Part shown: positions 14,666 to 23,806 of the stretch, piece after piece
How positions within the stretch are numbered: position 1 is the first letter of the stretch
Layout of the letters: each line of letters opens with the position of its first letter
Assembly: GCF_025506335.1 (NCBI RefSeq)
Contig: NZ_JANZYO010000004.1
Location: forward strand, 62,001 to 126,000
Direction: 5' to 3'
DNA from: Mumia quercus
Lineage (GTDB): Bacteria > Actinomycetota > Actinomycetes > Propionibacteriales > Nocardioidaceae
DNA: 64,000 nt
Program-made: the position numbers and the translations under genes
Notes under the pieces: generated by a model
The model's input: only the letters and a program-made list of their open reading frames with translations
What the model was told of the DNA's origin: nothing
The model's database searches: none

Positions 14666-17047
14666 ATGCAGGTCGTCGCGATCATCGTGTCGCTGGCCAT
14701 CACCGCCGTCGCCGTCGCACTGGCCGCCAAGGCGGTCACGCAGATGGTGCGCGTGGTCCGGATGGGTGGCCCGACGCGTGGCGTGCGCACCGACAACAAG
14801 GGTGCCCGCTGGAAGAACATGCTGGTCGAGACCATCGGCCACACGCGGATGCTCCAGTGGAGCTGGATCGGTGTCATGCACTGGTTCGTCTTCGCGGGCT
14901 TCATCCTGCTGAGCTCGATGGTCGCCGCGGCGTACTTCCAGATCTTCGACGCCCACGCGGTGCTGCCGATCATCGGCCACTGGGTCGTCTACCAGTGGGT
15001 CGCCGACCTGTTCTCGTGGCTGACCCTGATCGGCATCCTCTACCTGATCTTCGTCCGCCAGCGGAACAAGCCGAACCAGCTCGGACGCCAGTCCCGCTTC
15101 TTCGGCTCGACGTTCTGGCAGGCCTACTTCGTCGAGGCGGTCATCCTCGCCGTCGTCGTCTGCGGCTTCCTGCTCCGCGGCCTCGAGTACGCGCTGTTCA
15201 GCATCGACGACCCGTCCAAGGCGACGTTCGCGCACTTCCCCGGCACGTTCTGGCTCGGGGAGATCTTCTCCGGCATGTCCGCGAGCGCGCTGGAGACGAC
15301 CATCTACGCGGTCGCGATGGTCAAGATCGCCATCTCGATGACCTGGCTGATCACCATCTCGCTCAACATCACGATGGGCGTCGCGTGGCACCGCTTCACC
15401 GCGTGGGTCAACATCTGGTTCAAGCGCGAGTCGTCGGGCCGTACGGCGCTGGGCGGCCTGCAGCCGATCTACATCAAGGGCGAGCCGCTCGACCTCGAGA
15501 AGATGGAGGACCTCGAGGAGGAGGACTTCAACAAGCTCGGCGTCGGGGCGGTCGAGGACTTCTCCTGGAAGGGCATCCTCGACTTCACCACCTGCACCGA
15601 GTGCGGCCGCTGCCAGAGCCAGTGCCCTGCGTGGAACACCGACAAGCCGCTCTCCCCGAAGCTGCTCGTGATGGGCCTGCGTGAGCACGCGTACGCGAAG
15701 TCCCCGTACGTGCTGGCCGGCGAGGACGGCCGCGAGGGCCTGCCCGAGGAGGTCGTCAAGGAGGCCGAGCGCCCGCTGATCGGCGACGAGTCGATGTACG
15801 GCGTGATCGACCCCGACGTGCTCTGGTCCTGCACCAACTGCGGCGCGTGCGTCCAGCAGTGCCCGGTCGACATCGAGCACGTCGACCACATCCTCGACAT
15901 GCGCCGCTACCAGGTGCTCGTCGAGTCGAACTTCCCCACCGAGCTCAACAACATCTTCAAGGGCCTTGAGCGCAAGGGGAACCCCTGGGGCATGTCCCCC
16001 AAGAACCGCATGGACTGGGCCAAGGACCTCGACTTCGAGGTCAAGCAGGTCGGGGTGGACGTCGAGGACCTCGACGAGGTCGAGTGGCTGTTCTGGGTCG
16101 GCTGCGCCGGCGCCTACGAGGACCGCGCCAAGAAGACGACGCAGGCGGTCGCCGAGCTGCTCGACACCGCGGGCGTGAGCTTCGCCGTCCTGGGCGACGG
16201 CGAGACCTGCACCGGTGACCCCGCGCGACGTGCGGGCAACGAGATCGTCTTCGCCCAGCTCGCCATGCAGAACGCCGAGGTCTTCAAGGAGACCAAGGTC
16301 AAGAAGGTCGTCTCGACCTGCGCCCACTGCTTCAACACGCTCAAGAACGAGTACGCCGACTTCGGTGTCGAGCTCGAGGTCGTCCACCACACCCAGCTGC
16401 TCAACCGCCTCGTGCGCGAGGGCAAGCTCACCCCGGTGGCGCCGGCCGAGAGCGGCGTGGCCGGCAAGACGATCACGTACCACGACCCGTGCTTCCTCGG
16501 CCGCCACAACCAGGTGTACGAGGCGCCGCGCGAGCTGCTCAACGTCATCCCGAACGCCGAGCTCAAGGAGATGCCGCGCAACTCCGAGCGGTCGTTCTGC
16601 TGCGGCGCCGGCGGCGCCCGCATGTGGATGGAGGAGACGCTCGGCGAGCGGATCAACCTCAACCGCACCCAGGAGGCGATCGACACCGGTGCCGACCAGA
16701 TCGCCGTGGGCTGCCCGTTCTGCCGCGTGATGCTCGCCGACGGCCTCACCGCCAAGCAGGCCGACGGCGCGGCGCGCGAGGAGGTCGAGGTTCTCGACGT
16801 CGCGCAGCTGCTCCTCGCCGGCGTCAAGCGCGGCAAGGACACGGCCGAGGCGACCGAGCCGGGTCCGGACGCGACCGCCGCCGACGCCGGCATGGCGGCC
16901 ACCGCGACCGCCGTCCTCGAGCGCCCGGAGGGCCAGGGCGAGAAGCTCGACGAGCCGCAGCCCGGGACCGCCGCCGAGAACGAGGCGATCGCCGAGGAGT
17001 CCAACGTCCACGTCGACGACGAGGGCCACGGGCACCCGAAGGCCTGA
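14666..17047 (+). CDS. etfD: Membrane-anchored Fe-S reductase, EtfD-like (Rv0338c family)
   Basis: The N-terminal ~270 residues hold about six membrane helices (NarI/HdrE-like). Two ferredoxin-type 4Fe-4S motifs follow (CTECGRCQSQCP and CTNCGACVQQCP). Two CCG-type cysteine-rich domains come next, the second with HDPCFLGRHN and CCGAGGARMW. This order matches mycobacterial EtfD, which takes electrons from electron-transfer flavoprotein during acyl-CoA oxidation and passes them to the respiratory chain. The protein has 793 residues; the last ~65 are a low-complexity acidic tail. A GGAG Shine-Dalgarno precedes ATG 14666. The ETF subunits are not in the window, but an acyl-CoA dehydrogenase sharing the same upstream motif lies at 27.3 kb. 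Confidence 0.87.
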   Translation: MQVVAIIVSLAITAVAVALAAKAVTQMVRVVRMGGPTRGVRTDNKGARWKNMLVETIGHTRMLQWSWIGVMHWFVFAGFILLSSMVAAAYFQIFDAHAVLPIIGHWVVYQWVADLFSWLTLIGILYLIFVRQRNKPNQLGRQSRFFGSTFWQAYFVEAVILAVVVCGFLLRGLEYALFSIDDPSKATFAHFPGTFWLGEIFSGMSASALETTIYAVAMVKIAISMTWLITISLNITMGVAWHRFTAWVNIWFKRESSGRTALGGLQPIYIKGEPLDLEKMEDLEEEDFNKLGVGAVEDFSWKGILDFTTCTECGRCQSQCPAWNTDKPLSPKLLVMGLREHAYAKSPYVLAGEDGREGLPEEVVKEAERPLIGDESMYGVIDPDVLWSCTNCGACVQQCPVDIEHVDHILDMRRYQVLVESNFPTELNNIFKGLERKGNPWGMSPKNRMDWAKDLDFEVKQVGVDVEDLDEVEWLFWVGCAGAYEDRAKKTTQAVAELLDTAGVSFAVLGDGETCTGDPARRAGNEIVFAQLAMQNAEVFKETKVKKVVSTCAHCFNTLKNEYADFGVELEVVHHTQLLNRLVREGKLTPVAPAESGVAGKTITYHDPCFLGRHNQVYEAPRELLNVIPNAELKEMPRNSERSFCCGAGGARMWMEETLGERINLNRTQEAIDTGADQIAVGCPFCRVMLADGLTAKQADGAAREEVEVLDVAQLLLAGVKRGKDTAEATEPGPDATAADAGMAATATAVLERPEGQGEKLDEPQPGTAAENEAIAEESNVHVDDEGHGHPKA

Positions 17048-17071
17048 GAGCACGACCTGCAGCAACGACGA

Positions 17072-17102
17072 GGCGTTCCGACCCCCCGTGGGTCGGAACG
17101 CC
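17072..17102. terminator. Terminator hairpin after etfD
   Basis: A perfect 13-bp stem (GGCGTTCCGACCC and its complement) with a 5-base loop lies between etfD and the convergent ABC permease, so it can serve both transcripts. TCTTT follows on the plus strand. Confidence 0.8.
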
Positions 17103-17113
17103 GCGTTCGTCTT

Positions 17114-17929
17114 TCAGGCGTCGCGGCGGCGCACCGCGACGGCAGCTGCCGCGAGCAGCACCGCGACCTCCGCGGCGAAGATCGCGAAGCTCGGCCACGC
17201 GTCGAGCAGGTTCGGGTTGAACGTCTCCGGCGTCGCGATCACCGTGCCGGCGTTGCCCGGCATGACCCGCTCGAGGAAGAGGCCGACGTCGCCGGGGATC
17301 AGCATCACCATGTTGCTCACCACGAAGCACACCGCGATCGTGATCGTGATCGCCGCCGCCGTGTGGCGCAGCAGGGTGCCGACGGCGACAGCGAAGAGCC
17401 CGAGCCCGGCCATGTAGAGGCCGCTGCCGTACATCGCGCGCAGCACGTCGCCCTCGAGCGCCAAGCCGATGCCCTCGCGGTCGAGGAAGTAGTTGCCCCC
17501 GAGGTAGCCGACCAGCGCCGTCAGCGTCCCGGTGACGAACAGCAGGACCGCGACGAGCAGCGCCTTCGCGGCGAACACCCTTCCCCGCCGGGGGACGGCG
17601 GCGAACGTCGCCCTGATCATCCCCGTGCCGTACTCGCTGGTCACCGCGAGCACGCCGAGCACGATGGCCGTGACCTGGGCGATCATCATGCCCCAGGTGA
17701 GGAACGCGCCGGGAGGCTCGTCGGCCTCGGCGCTGGCCAGCCACTCGGCGTTGCCCCAGCACACCGCGACCGTGAGGCCGGCTCCGAGGCCGACCAGAGC
17801 AGCGAGGGTCCACCACGTGGAGCGGACCGACCGCAGCTTGATCCACTCGGCGCTGAGCACGTCACCGAAGCCTTGGCGGTGGAGCACCTGCTCCGGCGCC
17901 GCCGGGACGCTCTGGGTCACGGTACTCAT
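17114..17929 (-). CDS. ABC-2 type transporter permease
   Basis: The 271-residue membrane protein has about six helices. The N-terminal cytoplasmic segment DVLSAEWIKLRSVRSTWW is typical of actinobacterial ABC-2 permeases, and EYGTGMIRATFAAVPRRGRVFAAK in the first loop is a family landmark. Its start codon overlaps the stop of the ATPase gene (ATGA). Together they form an export system; the substrate (lipid, peptide or drug) cannot be inferred from sequence. Confidence 0.85.
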   Translation of the reverse strand: MSTVTQSVPAAPEQVLHRQGFGDVLSAEWIKLRSVRSTWWTLAALVGLGAGLTVAVCWGNAEWLASAEADEPPGAFLTWGMMIAQVTAIVLGVLAVTSEYGTGMIRATFAAVPRRGRVFAAKALLVAVLLFVTGTLTALVGYLGGNYFLDREGIGLALEGDVLRAMYGSGLYMAGLGLFAVAVGTLLRHTAAAITITIAVCFVVSNMVMLIPGDVGLFLERVMPGNAGTVIATPETFNPNLLDAWPSFAIFAAEVAVLLAAAAVAVRRRDA

Positions 17930-18846
17930 GCCGCCACCTCCTCTCGGGCCTTCGACGTGTACTCGACGTGCGAGGCGGTCAGGGTCATGAACGCGTCCTC
18001 GAGCGAGGACCGTACGAGGGTCAGCTCGTGCAGACCGAGGCCCTTCGCGTGGATCAGGTCGCCGATCGCCGCAGCCTCGGTGCCCTGGACGTGCAGCGCG
18101 TCGTCCACGACCGTGACCTCCAGGCCTGCGCGCTCGAGCAGCGCACCGACCTCGGCGCGCGCGGGCGACTTCACCCGGACGTACGAGGCTGCGTGGCGCG
18201 CGATGAAGTCCTCCGTCGAGCAGTCGGCCAGGATCTGGCCTCGGCCGATCACGATGAGGTGGTCCGCCGTGAGCGCCATCTCCGTCATGAGGTGGCTCGA
18301 GATGAAGACCGTCCGCCCCTCGTCGGCGAGGCGGCGGGCGAGCGAGCGGACCCAGCGGATGCCTTCGGGGTCGAGGCCGTTGACCGGCTCGTCGAGGACG
18401 ACCACCGGAGGATCCCCGATGAGCGCAGCCGCGATGCCGAGCCGCTGGCCCATGCCGAGCGAGTAGCGGCCGGCCCGCTGGCCCGCGACGTTCTCGAGGC
18501 CCACCAGCTCGAGCACCTCTCCCACGCGGGTGGTCGGGATGCCGTTGCTCGCCGCGAGCCAGCGCAGGTGGTCGCGAGCGCTGCGTCCGGGGTGGAACCC
18601 CTGGGCCTCGATCAGGGCGCCGATCGAGCGCAGGGGTGCCGGCGAGGCGAGGTGCCGGTGCCCGTTCACGGTCACCGAGCCCGCCGTCGGGGCGTCCAGG
18701 CCGAGGATCATCCTCATGGTGGTCGACTTGCCGGCGCCGTTCGGCCCGAGGAACCCGGTGACCCTGCCCGGCTTGACCGTGAAGTCGATGGCGTCGACCG
18801 CGGTCTTGTCTCCGTACGTCTTCGTGAGTGCCTGGGCGCGGATCAT
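17926..18846 (-). CDS. ABC transporter ATP-binding protein
   Basis: The 306-residue ATPase carries Walker A GPNGAGKST, a signature motif in the variant form YSLGMGQR, Walker B VVVLDEPVNGLD and the switch His in ISSHLM. The C-terminal ~80 residues form the extension common in DrrA/CcmA-like drug exporters. ATG 18846 is chosen because GGGGCGG lies upstream and the frame before it is not conserved in character. It is the first gene of the two-gene operon with the permease. Confidence 0.88.
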   Translation of the reverse strand: MIRAQALTKTYGDKTAVDAIDFTVKPGRVTGFLGPNGAGKSTTMRMILGLDAPTAGSVTVNGHRHLASPAPLRSIGALIEAQGFHPGRSARDHLRWLAASNGIPTTRVGEVLELVGLENVAGQRAGRYSLGMGQRLGIAAALIGDPPVVVLDEPVNGLDPEGIRWVRSLARRLADEGRTVFISSHLMTEMALTADHLIVIGRGQILADCSTEDFIARHAASYVRVKSPARAEVGALLERAGLEVTVVDDALHVQGTEAAAIGDLIHAKGLGLHELTLVRSSLEDAFMTLTASHVEYTSKAREEVAA

Positions 18847-18987
18847 ACGATCGCCGCCCCGCTGCCTGAGCTGTTCATGGCTCCACGGTGCCGGTGGCGC
18901 ACCGCGCTCGGCATCGGGGAACGACCCGGGGCGAGCCCTGACTCGGCCCTGGCGCAGGCGAGGGACCATCCCCTGGTCACGTTGCTG

Positions 18988-19893
18988 TCACAGCGCCGAG
19001 CGGGCCTCGCCGAGCACCGGCCGCGCGCCCGTACGGGAGACGGCGATCGCGGCGGTCTCCGCGCCGCGGCGCAGCGCGTGCTGCGGGTCGAGGCCGTCGG
19101 CGCTGGCCGCGATGTAGCCGGCGGCGAACGCGTCACCGGCACCGGTGAGGTCCTCGACGTCGGCGGGCTCGGCACGCTGGCGTACGAGGAAGCCGTCGGG
19201 CGTCATCTGGACCGCCCCGACGTCGCCGAGCGTCGCGACGACCGTCGGATACCAGCGCGACAGCTCCAGCACCGCACGGTCGGGGACATCCTCCCCGGTC
19301 ATGCAGCGCAGCTCGTCGAGGTTCGGCAGCACGACGTCGACCCCAGACGTCCACCGCGCGAACTCCTCGACCCCCGCCTCGCGGAGGAACGCGACCGACC
19401 CCGGGTCGAGCGACACCGTCACGCCCCGGTCGCGGGCCCGGAGCACGAGCTCCTGCGCCATCGGGCGGGTCGCCGGGTCGAAGAAGGTGTAGCCGGTGAG
19501 GTGGAGCCAGCGGAGGTCCTTCCACGCCGACAACGGCACGTCCTTCATGGCGAGCGCGCTGTTGGCGGCCCGGTCGACGTACATGGTCCGCTCGCCACGC
19601 CCGTCCAGCGTGATCACGATCGTGGCGGTGTCGTGCTCCCCGTCGGCGGCGATACGCGCCTCGACGCCGAACCGGGACAGGGCCTCGGCGTGGCGCTGCG
19701 CGCCGTCGCGCCCCGCGCGTCCCACGAACATGACGTCGGCGCCCTGCCAGCCGAGCCAGGCCGCGACGTTGGCGGCCGAGCCCCCGTCGCGGCGGCGGAT
19801 CGCCGCCGGCGTGTCGCTCGCCGGAGTGACGGAGGTGAGGGGACGGACGATGACGTCGTCGACCACGTCACCGACCACGAGGATGCGCGCCAT
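18988..19893 (-). CDS. PfkB-family carbohydrate/nucleoside kinase
   Basis: The 301-residue ribokinase-fold protein has the N-terminal signature (GGSAANVAAWLGWQGADVMFVGRAG) and the C-terminal ATP/catalytic signature (DLTGAGDAFAAGYIAA), where the Asp is the general base. PfkB kinases phosphorylate ribose, fructose derivatives or nucleosides. A pseudouridine-5-phosphate glycosidase gene lies 0.7 kb upstream, so pseudouridine kinase is one possibility. A terminator separates the two genes and this one has its own promoter, so the link is weak. ATG 19893 fits the leaderless pattern, with TAGCGT ending seven bases upstream. Confidence 0.8.
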   Translation of the reverse strand: MARILVVGDVVDDVIVRPLTSVTPASDTPAAIRRRDGGSAANVAAWLGWQGADVMFVGRAGRDGAQRHAEALSRFGVEARIAADGEHDTATIVITLDGRGERTMYVDRAANSALAMKDVPLSAWKDLRWLHLTGYTFFDPATRPMAQELVLRARDRGVTVSLDPGSVAFLREAGVEEFARWTSGVDVVLPNLDELRCMTGEDVPDRAVLELSRWYPTVVATLGDVGAVQMTPDGFLVRQRAEPADVEDLTGAGDAFAAGYIAASADGLDPQHALRRGAETAAIAVSRTGARPVLGEARSAL

Positions 19894-19990
19894 GGTCGGA
19901 ACGCTACCGGCGAATATTCGGATGCGGACCATGCGACCCGCCCTCTAGGCTCGAGTCCGTTGCACGACGAGAGTCAGAAGGAGGCGAAAG

Positions 19991-20182
19991 ATGGACGACT
20001 ACACGCACGAGATCCTCATGCGTCAGCGTGAGGCAAGGCTGCGTAGCCTCGACGGCTGCGCGCGAGCCGGCGACGTCCGCCGCGCCTCCTGGCGTGGACG
20101 CGCCGCGAGCGCGCTCCGCACGCTCGCTGACACGGTGGACGTCGATCCCCGAGGGACGACCGCTCCCGCCCGTCCGATGTGA
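19991..20182 (+). CDS. Basic mini-protein, paralogue 1 (63 aa)
   Basis: A strong Shine-Dalgarno (AAGGAGGCGAAAG) precedes the ATG, and TAGGCT lies about 45 bases upstream as a -10 candidate. The protein begins MDDYTHEIL and contains WRGRAASALRTLADTVD. The protein encoded at 20321 has the same layout: M-x-[DE]-Y-T-H at the start and W-R-x-x-x-A-x-x-LR-x-x-AD-x-x-D in the middle. Both are Arg-rich and soluble, with no cysteine pairs. The function is unknown. Confidence 0.65.
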   Translation: MDDYTHEILMRQREARLRSLDGCARAGDVRRASWRGRAASALRTLADTVDVDPRGTTAPARPM

Positions 20183-20320
20183 CCGAGGCTCGCCCAGCCG
20201 CATCGCACCCCGCTGCCGCGCAGCGGTGACCTACGGCCTCCTCGAGGTCTGCGCACTTCTTTCGCCCGGGTCGTCCGACGCACCCGGGTCTTCGCACCAC
20301 CCGATGACGGGGGCACAGCC

Positions 20321-20518
20321 ATGACCGAGTACACCCATCTCTTCCTCGAGCACGCGCGCGAGAAAGAGTTCTACCGCACCCTCGAGCAGCGACAGCGTCA
20401 GCAGACGATGCCGCGCCCGACCTGGCGAGCGAGTCTCGCCCGGACGCTGCGCAGCAGCGCCGACCGGATCGACGGCGAGCACCGCGCGCACGCGCGGGGC
20501 TACGCCCCGACCCGGTGA
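20321..20518 (+). CDS. Basic mini-protein, paralogue 2 (65 aa)
   Basis: This 65-residue protein starts MTEYTHLFLEHAREKEF and contains TWRASLARTLRSSADRID, which aligns with the mini-protein at 19991. GGGGG lies six to ten bases before the ATG as a weak ribosome site. The pair looks like a tandem duplication that has since diverged. It is followed by a strong bidirectional terminator. The function is unknown. Confidence 0.62.
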   Translation: MTEYTHLFLEHAREKEFYRTLEQRQRQQTMPRPTWRASLARTLRSSADRIDGEHRAHARGYAPTR

Positions 20519-20545
20519 GCCACGACCGTACGGCTCGCACTACCG

Positions 20546-20584
20546 AAGACCGGTGACACCTGCAGGGGAGGTGTCACCGGTCTT
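20546..20584. terminator. Strong bidirectional terminator
   Basis: A perfect 16-bp stem (AAGACCGGTGACACCT and its complement) with a 7-base loop sits between the second mini-protein gene and the convergent psuG gene. A TCTTT on one side and an AAGA run on the other provide short U-tracts in both directions. Confidence 0.85.
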
Positions 20585-20605
20585 TCGCGTACGGGCGCCG
20601 GGCGC

Positions 20606-21508
20606 TCAGCCGCGCGCACTCCACGCACGGGCGATCTGCGCACCGACCGCGATGTTGTTCGCCGCGATGTCGAGGTTGACCTCGAGGCTCGAGCCGCGGG
20701 TGAGCTCGACGATGCGCGAGAGCAGGTACGGGCTCACGTCTTTGCCGGTGATGCCTTCGCGGTCGGCCTCGGCGAGCGCCTGCGTCAGGGCGTCGTGGTG
20801 AAGCTGGGGGTCGAGCTGCTTGTCGTACGGCAGCGGGTTGGCGACGAGGACCGCGCTGCTGCGCCCGAGGACGTCGTTGGCCGCCATCACCGCCGCGACG
20901 CCGTCGGCGTCGGGCACGGCCCAGTCGAGGGTCTCGCCGGACTCGGTCAGCCAGAAGCTCGGAAACTGGTCGGTCCCGTAACCGACGACCGTGACGCTGA
21001 GCGTCTCGAGCCGCTCCAGCGTCGCCGGGATGTCGAGGATCGACTTCACACCCGCCGAGACGACGGTGACCGGGGTGTGCGCGAGGACGGTGAGGTCGGC
21101 CGACTCGTCGAAGGTCGTGGTGGCGCCGCGGTGCACGCCCCCGAGCCCCCCGGTCGAGAAGACGCGGACGCCGGCCTTGGCGGCGAGGTACGCCGTCGCC
21201 GCCACCGTGGTCGCGCCGCACGCGCCGGTCGCCATCGCCACCGGCAGGTCGCGCACGCTGACCTTCACGACTGACTCGTCGAGGGCGACCCTCTCCAGCG
21301 CCGCGTCGTCCAGCCCCACGCAGGGCTCCCCGTCGACGACCGCGATCGTGGCCGGGACGACGTCGCGGTCCCGAAGGATCTGCTCGAAGTCGCGCGCGGC
21401 CTCGAGGTTGCGCGGACGCGGGAGACCGTGGGAGATGATCGTGGACTCGAGCGCGACGACGGGACGGCCGGCGGCGAGAGCGTCGGCTACCTCAGGAAGG
21501 ATGTGCAT
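20606..21508 (-). CDS. psuG: Pseudouridine-5'-phosphate glycosidase
   Basis: The 300-residue protein matches PsuG throughout: VALESTIISHGLPRPRN at the start, VVKVSVRDLP (position of the Schiff-base lysine region), GATTVAATAYLAAKAGVRVFSTGGLGGVHRG, and AGVKSILDIPATLERLET. PsuG reversibly splits pseudouridine 5'-phosphate into uracil and ribose 5-phosphate, the second step of pseudouridine salvage. The dedicated kinase PsuK is not adjacent; a PfkB kinase lies 0.7 kb away. The start ATG has CAGACT ending six bases upstream. Confidence 0.92.
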   Translation of the reverse strand: MHILPEVADALAAGRPVVALESTIISHGLPRPRNLEAARDFEQILRDRDVVPATIAVVDGEPCVGLDDAALERVALDESVVKVSVRDLPVAMATGACGATTVAATAYLAAKAGVRVFSTGGLGGVHRGATTTFDESADLTVLAHTPVTVVSAGVKSILDIPATLERLETLSVTVVGYGTDQFPSFWLTESGETLDWAVPDADGVAAVMAANDVLGRSSAVLVANPLPYDKQLDPQLHHDALTQALAEADREGITGKDVSPYLLSRIVELTRGSSLEVNLDIAANNIAVGAQIARAWSARG

Positions 21509-21523
21509 CCCCCCAGTCTGGCC

Positions 21524-22099
21524 TCAGATCTGGGTGCGGTGAAAGTTCGCGTACGAGCGCGAGGGCGTCGGGCCGCGCTGCCCCTGGTAGCGCGAGCCGT
21601 ACCTCTCCGAGCCGTACGGGTGCTCGGCCGGCGAGGAGAGCCGGAAGAAGCAGAGCTGGCCGATCTTCATGCCCGGGTAGAGCTTGATCGGCAGCGTCGC
21701 GACGTTGGCGAGCTCCAACGTCACGTGCCCGTTGAACCCGGGGTCGACGAACCCTGCGGTGGCGTGGGTGAGCAGGCCGAGGCGCCCCAGCGAGGACTTC
21801 CCCTCGACCCGGGCGGCCACGTCCACGGGCAGCGCCACACGCTCGTACGTCGACCCGAGGACGAACTCCCCCGGGTGCAGGATGAACGGCCCACCGTCGG
21901 CCGCAGTGACCTCCTTGGTGAGGTCGGACTGGTCCTCGGCGGGGTCGATGTGCGGGTAGCGATGGTTCTCGAAGACCCGGAAGTACTTGTCGAGACGCAC
22001 GTCGATGCTGGACGGCTGCATCATCGCGTCGTCGTAGGGATCGAGCTCGATCCGGCCGTTGTCGAGCTCGGCGCGGATGTCGCGGTCGGAGAGCAGCAC
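21524..22099 (-). CDS. dcd: dCTP deaminase, probably dUMP-forming
   Basis: The 191-residue protein has the Dcd signature [12 protein letters not shown], then [35 protein letters not shown] and the C-terminal [14 protein letters not shown]. The TAGFVDPGF segment resembles the bifunctional mycobacterial and archaeal enzymes that convert dCTP directly to dUMP, rather than E. coli Dcd (TAHRIDPGW). It supplies dUMP for thymidylate synthesis. GTG 22099 is chosen because TAGTTT ends seven bases upstream and the family starts at MLLSDRDI. Confidence 0.92.
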   Translation of the reverse strand: MLLSDRDIRAELDNGRIELDPYDDAMMQPSSIDVRLDKYFRVFENHRYPHIDPAEDQSDLTKEVTAADGGPFILHPGEFVLGSTYERVALPVDVAARVEGKSSLGRLGLLTHATAGFVDPGFNGHVTLELANVATLPIKLYPGMKIGQLCFFRLSSPAEHPYGSERYGSRYQGQRGPTPSRSYANFHRTQI

Positions 22100-22211
22100 A
22101 GAACCGAAACTAGCGTACGAAACCCCCAGACGGTCTGTCGCACTCCTTGGCCCGGTTGGGGAAGTGTGCTTGACTGCCCAAGTCCCTCGTCCTCGTTGGA
22201 AGGTGAATCTT

Positions 22212-22991
22212 GTGGCTACCCCCGGCCGCAGGAAGGCGCACCGCGCCCCGCGCAAGCGGGCGCTGCGCCCCGCGTCGCGTCTCTCCGTGAGGTCCCGCCG
22301 CACCCCCGCGGCCCTGGCAGGCCTGGTCCTCGCCGGCGTCGCCACCGTGGGTGCGTCCGCACCGCAGGTCCTCACCACCGCAGCCGTCGGCACGCAGCCG
22401 GCGACCAGTGCGTCCTCGTCCGAGCAGGCGCTCGCCTCGGCGCCGAGCCTGGAGCAGCACATCGCCGAGCGCCGCGAGGTGGCGGTCAGCCGCTCGAGCG
22501 AGCGTCAGGCGCTCCCGACCGCACGCGCCTCACTCGTCGCCGGCATGGCCGAGGCCACCGCCGAGCCCGAGGAGGTCGACGAGGCCGAGGGTGGCGACAG
22601 CAGCGACTCCGACTCCCCGAGCACCTCCGTGTCGGGCAAGCCCTGCGCGAGCGGGTCGTCGGTCGAGAGCGGGCTCTCCTCCAACGCGGTGAAGGTCCAC
22701 CGCGCGGTGTGCGCGCAGTTCCCCAGCGTCACCTCGTACGGCGGGGTCCGCGCGGGCGACGGCGGCGAGCACGGCACCGGCAACGCGCTCGACATCATGG
22801 TCTCCGGCTCGACCGGTGACCAGATCGCCGACTACGTCCGCGCGAACGCCTCTCGACTGGGCGTCTCCGAGGTGATCTGGGCCCAGAAGATCTGGACCAC
22901 CGAGCGGTCCTCGGAGGGCTGGCGGTTCATGGAGGACCGGGGCTCGACGACGGCCAACCACTACGACCACGTCCACGTGACGGTGCACTGA
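22212..22991 (+). CDS. Secreted/anchored M15-like (VanY-type) cell-wall protein
   Basis: The protein has about 259 residues from GTG 22212, placed by GGAAGG about 10 bases upstream; GTG 22203 is an in-frame alternative. A very basic N-terminus is followed by one hydrophobic segment (about residues 34-55), a disordered acidic linker rich in Ser and Asp, and a C-terminal domain of about 110 residues. That domain contains [13 protein letters not shown] and YDHVHVTVH, the H-x6-D and HxH metal-ligand pattern of M15/VanY D,D-carboxypeptidase-like folds. Peptidoglycan hydrolysis or binding outside the membrane is likely. Confidence 0.75.
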   Translation: MATPGRRKAHRAPRKRALRPASRLSVRSRRTPAALAGLVLAGVATVGASAPQVLTTAAVGTQPATSASSSEQALASAPSLEQHIAERREVAVSRSSERQALPTARASLVAGMAEATAEPEEVDEAEGGDSSDSDSPSTSVSGKPCASGSSVESGLSSNAVKVHRAVCAQFPSVTSYGGVRAGDGGEHGTGNALDIMVSGSTGDQIADYVRANASRLGVSEVIWAQKIWTTERSSEGWRFMEDRGSTTANHYDHVHVTVH

Positions 22992-23058
22992 CGCCGGACC
23001 TGTCAGACCCTCCTGCGAGTGTCGGCGGTGGACACCACACCGCTTCCAGGAGGTCGAC

Positions 23059-23598
23059 GTGCGTTGGAGCGATCTCGTCTCCCGCCAGCCGCGGCTGGCC
23101 GACGCCGCGCGGCGTCGGCTCCTCGACCCCGGAGTCGTGCTCCTCGCCAGCGTGCGGCGTGACGGCACTCCTCGCGTGAGCCCTGTCGAGCCCTTCGTCC
23201 TCGGCGACGACCTGCTCCTCTCGATGCTGTGGGGCTCGACGAAGGCCAAGGACGTGTCCCACGACCCACGCATCCTGGTCCACAGCATCGTCACCGGCCC
23301 CGAGGGTACGGACGGCGAGCTCAAGCTCCGTGGACGCGCTGTGCCGGTCGACGACCGCGACGTGCAGAGCCGCTATGCGGAAGCCGTCGGCGAGGCCCTC
23401 GGGTGGCGCCCGCAACCGGGACGCTTCCACCTGTTCCGCGTGGACGTCGAGCACGTCGCGTTCGTGCGCTGGGACTCCTCGGCCAACGACCAGCTCGTCA
23501 CCACGTGGCCACCGGGGAAGGAGTACGTACGCCGCGGGACGTCGGCGACGAGCGTCGGGCCGCGCGAGCCGTACACGGAGCTGCTGGTCGCGGAATGA
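23059..23598 (+). CDS. Pyridoxamine 5'-phosphate oxidase-fold protein
   Basis: The 179-residue protein has a split-barrel flavin-binding pattern: LASVRRDGTPRVSPVEPFVLGDDLLLSM, followed by KAKDVSHDPRILVHSIVTG. Actinobacterial relatives bind FMN, F420 or heme and reduce varied substrates. The cofactor is not clear here. GTG 23059 is supported by AGGAGG upstream. It is a single-gene unit before the tRNA gene. Confidence 0.8.
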   Translation: MRWSDLVSRQPRLADAARRRLLDPGVVLLASVRRDGTPRVSPVEPFVLGDDLLLSMLWGSTKAKDVSHDPRILVHSIVTGPEGTDGELKLRGRAVPVDDRDVQSRYAEAVGEALGWRPQPGRFHLFRVDVEHVAFVRWDSSANDQLVTTWPPGKEYVRRGTSATSVGPREPYTELLVAE

Positions 23599-23696
23599 CC
23601 CGTCCTCTGCTCGGCCGATCGCGGACGGGGTGGGCGCGCGCACGCGTCGACGGTGCTCGTATAGAGTGGTCCGCGTCGCCTCGGCGACGACGCCTC

Positions 23697-23767
23697 GCGG
23701 GCGTAGTTCAATGGCAGAACATCAGCTTCCCAAGCTGATAGTGCGGGTTCGATTCCCGTCGCCCGCT
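23697..23767 (+). tRNA. tRNA-Gly (CCC anticodon)
   Basis: A 71-base cloverleaf folds with acceptor stem GCGGGCG/CGCCCGC, anticodon stem TCAGC/GCTGA around the loop TTCCCAA (anticodon CCC), and a T-loop TTCGATT. The CCA end is not encoded. It reads GGG glycine codons. Confidence 0.95.
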
Positions 23768-23774
23768 CGCTCAC

Positions 23775-23806
23775 GAAGGCCCCGGACCCAGCGGTCCGGG
23801 GCCTTC
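23775..23806 (+). terminator. Terminator after tRNA-Gly
   Basis: A perfect 14-bp stem (GAAGGCCCCGGACC and its complement) with a CAGC tetraloop begins 8 bases after the tRNA. Confidence 0.85.

Noticed and set aside
14624-17065. An 813-codon open frame on the minus strand opposite etfD
   Set aside because: It is a mirror of a strongly coding GC-rich gene. The translation is low-complexity in Arg, Gly, Val, Glu and Leu with no domain, while the plus strand encodes a complete EtfD with cluster motifs.
22100-22211. c-di-AMP (ydaO) riboswitch before the wall-active VanY-like gene
   Set aside because: Such riboswitches precede many actinobacterial wall hydrolases, but the leader here is only about 110 bases and shows none of the expected long paired architecture.
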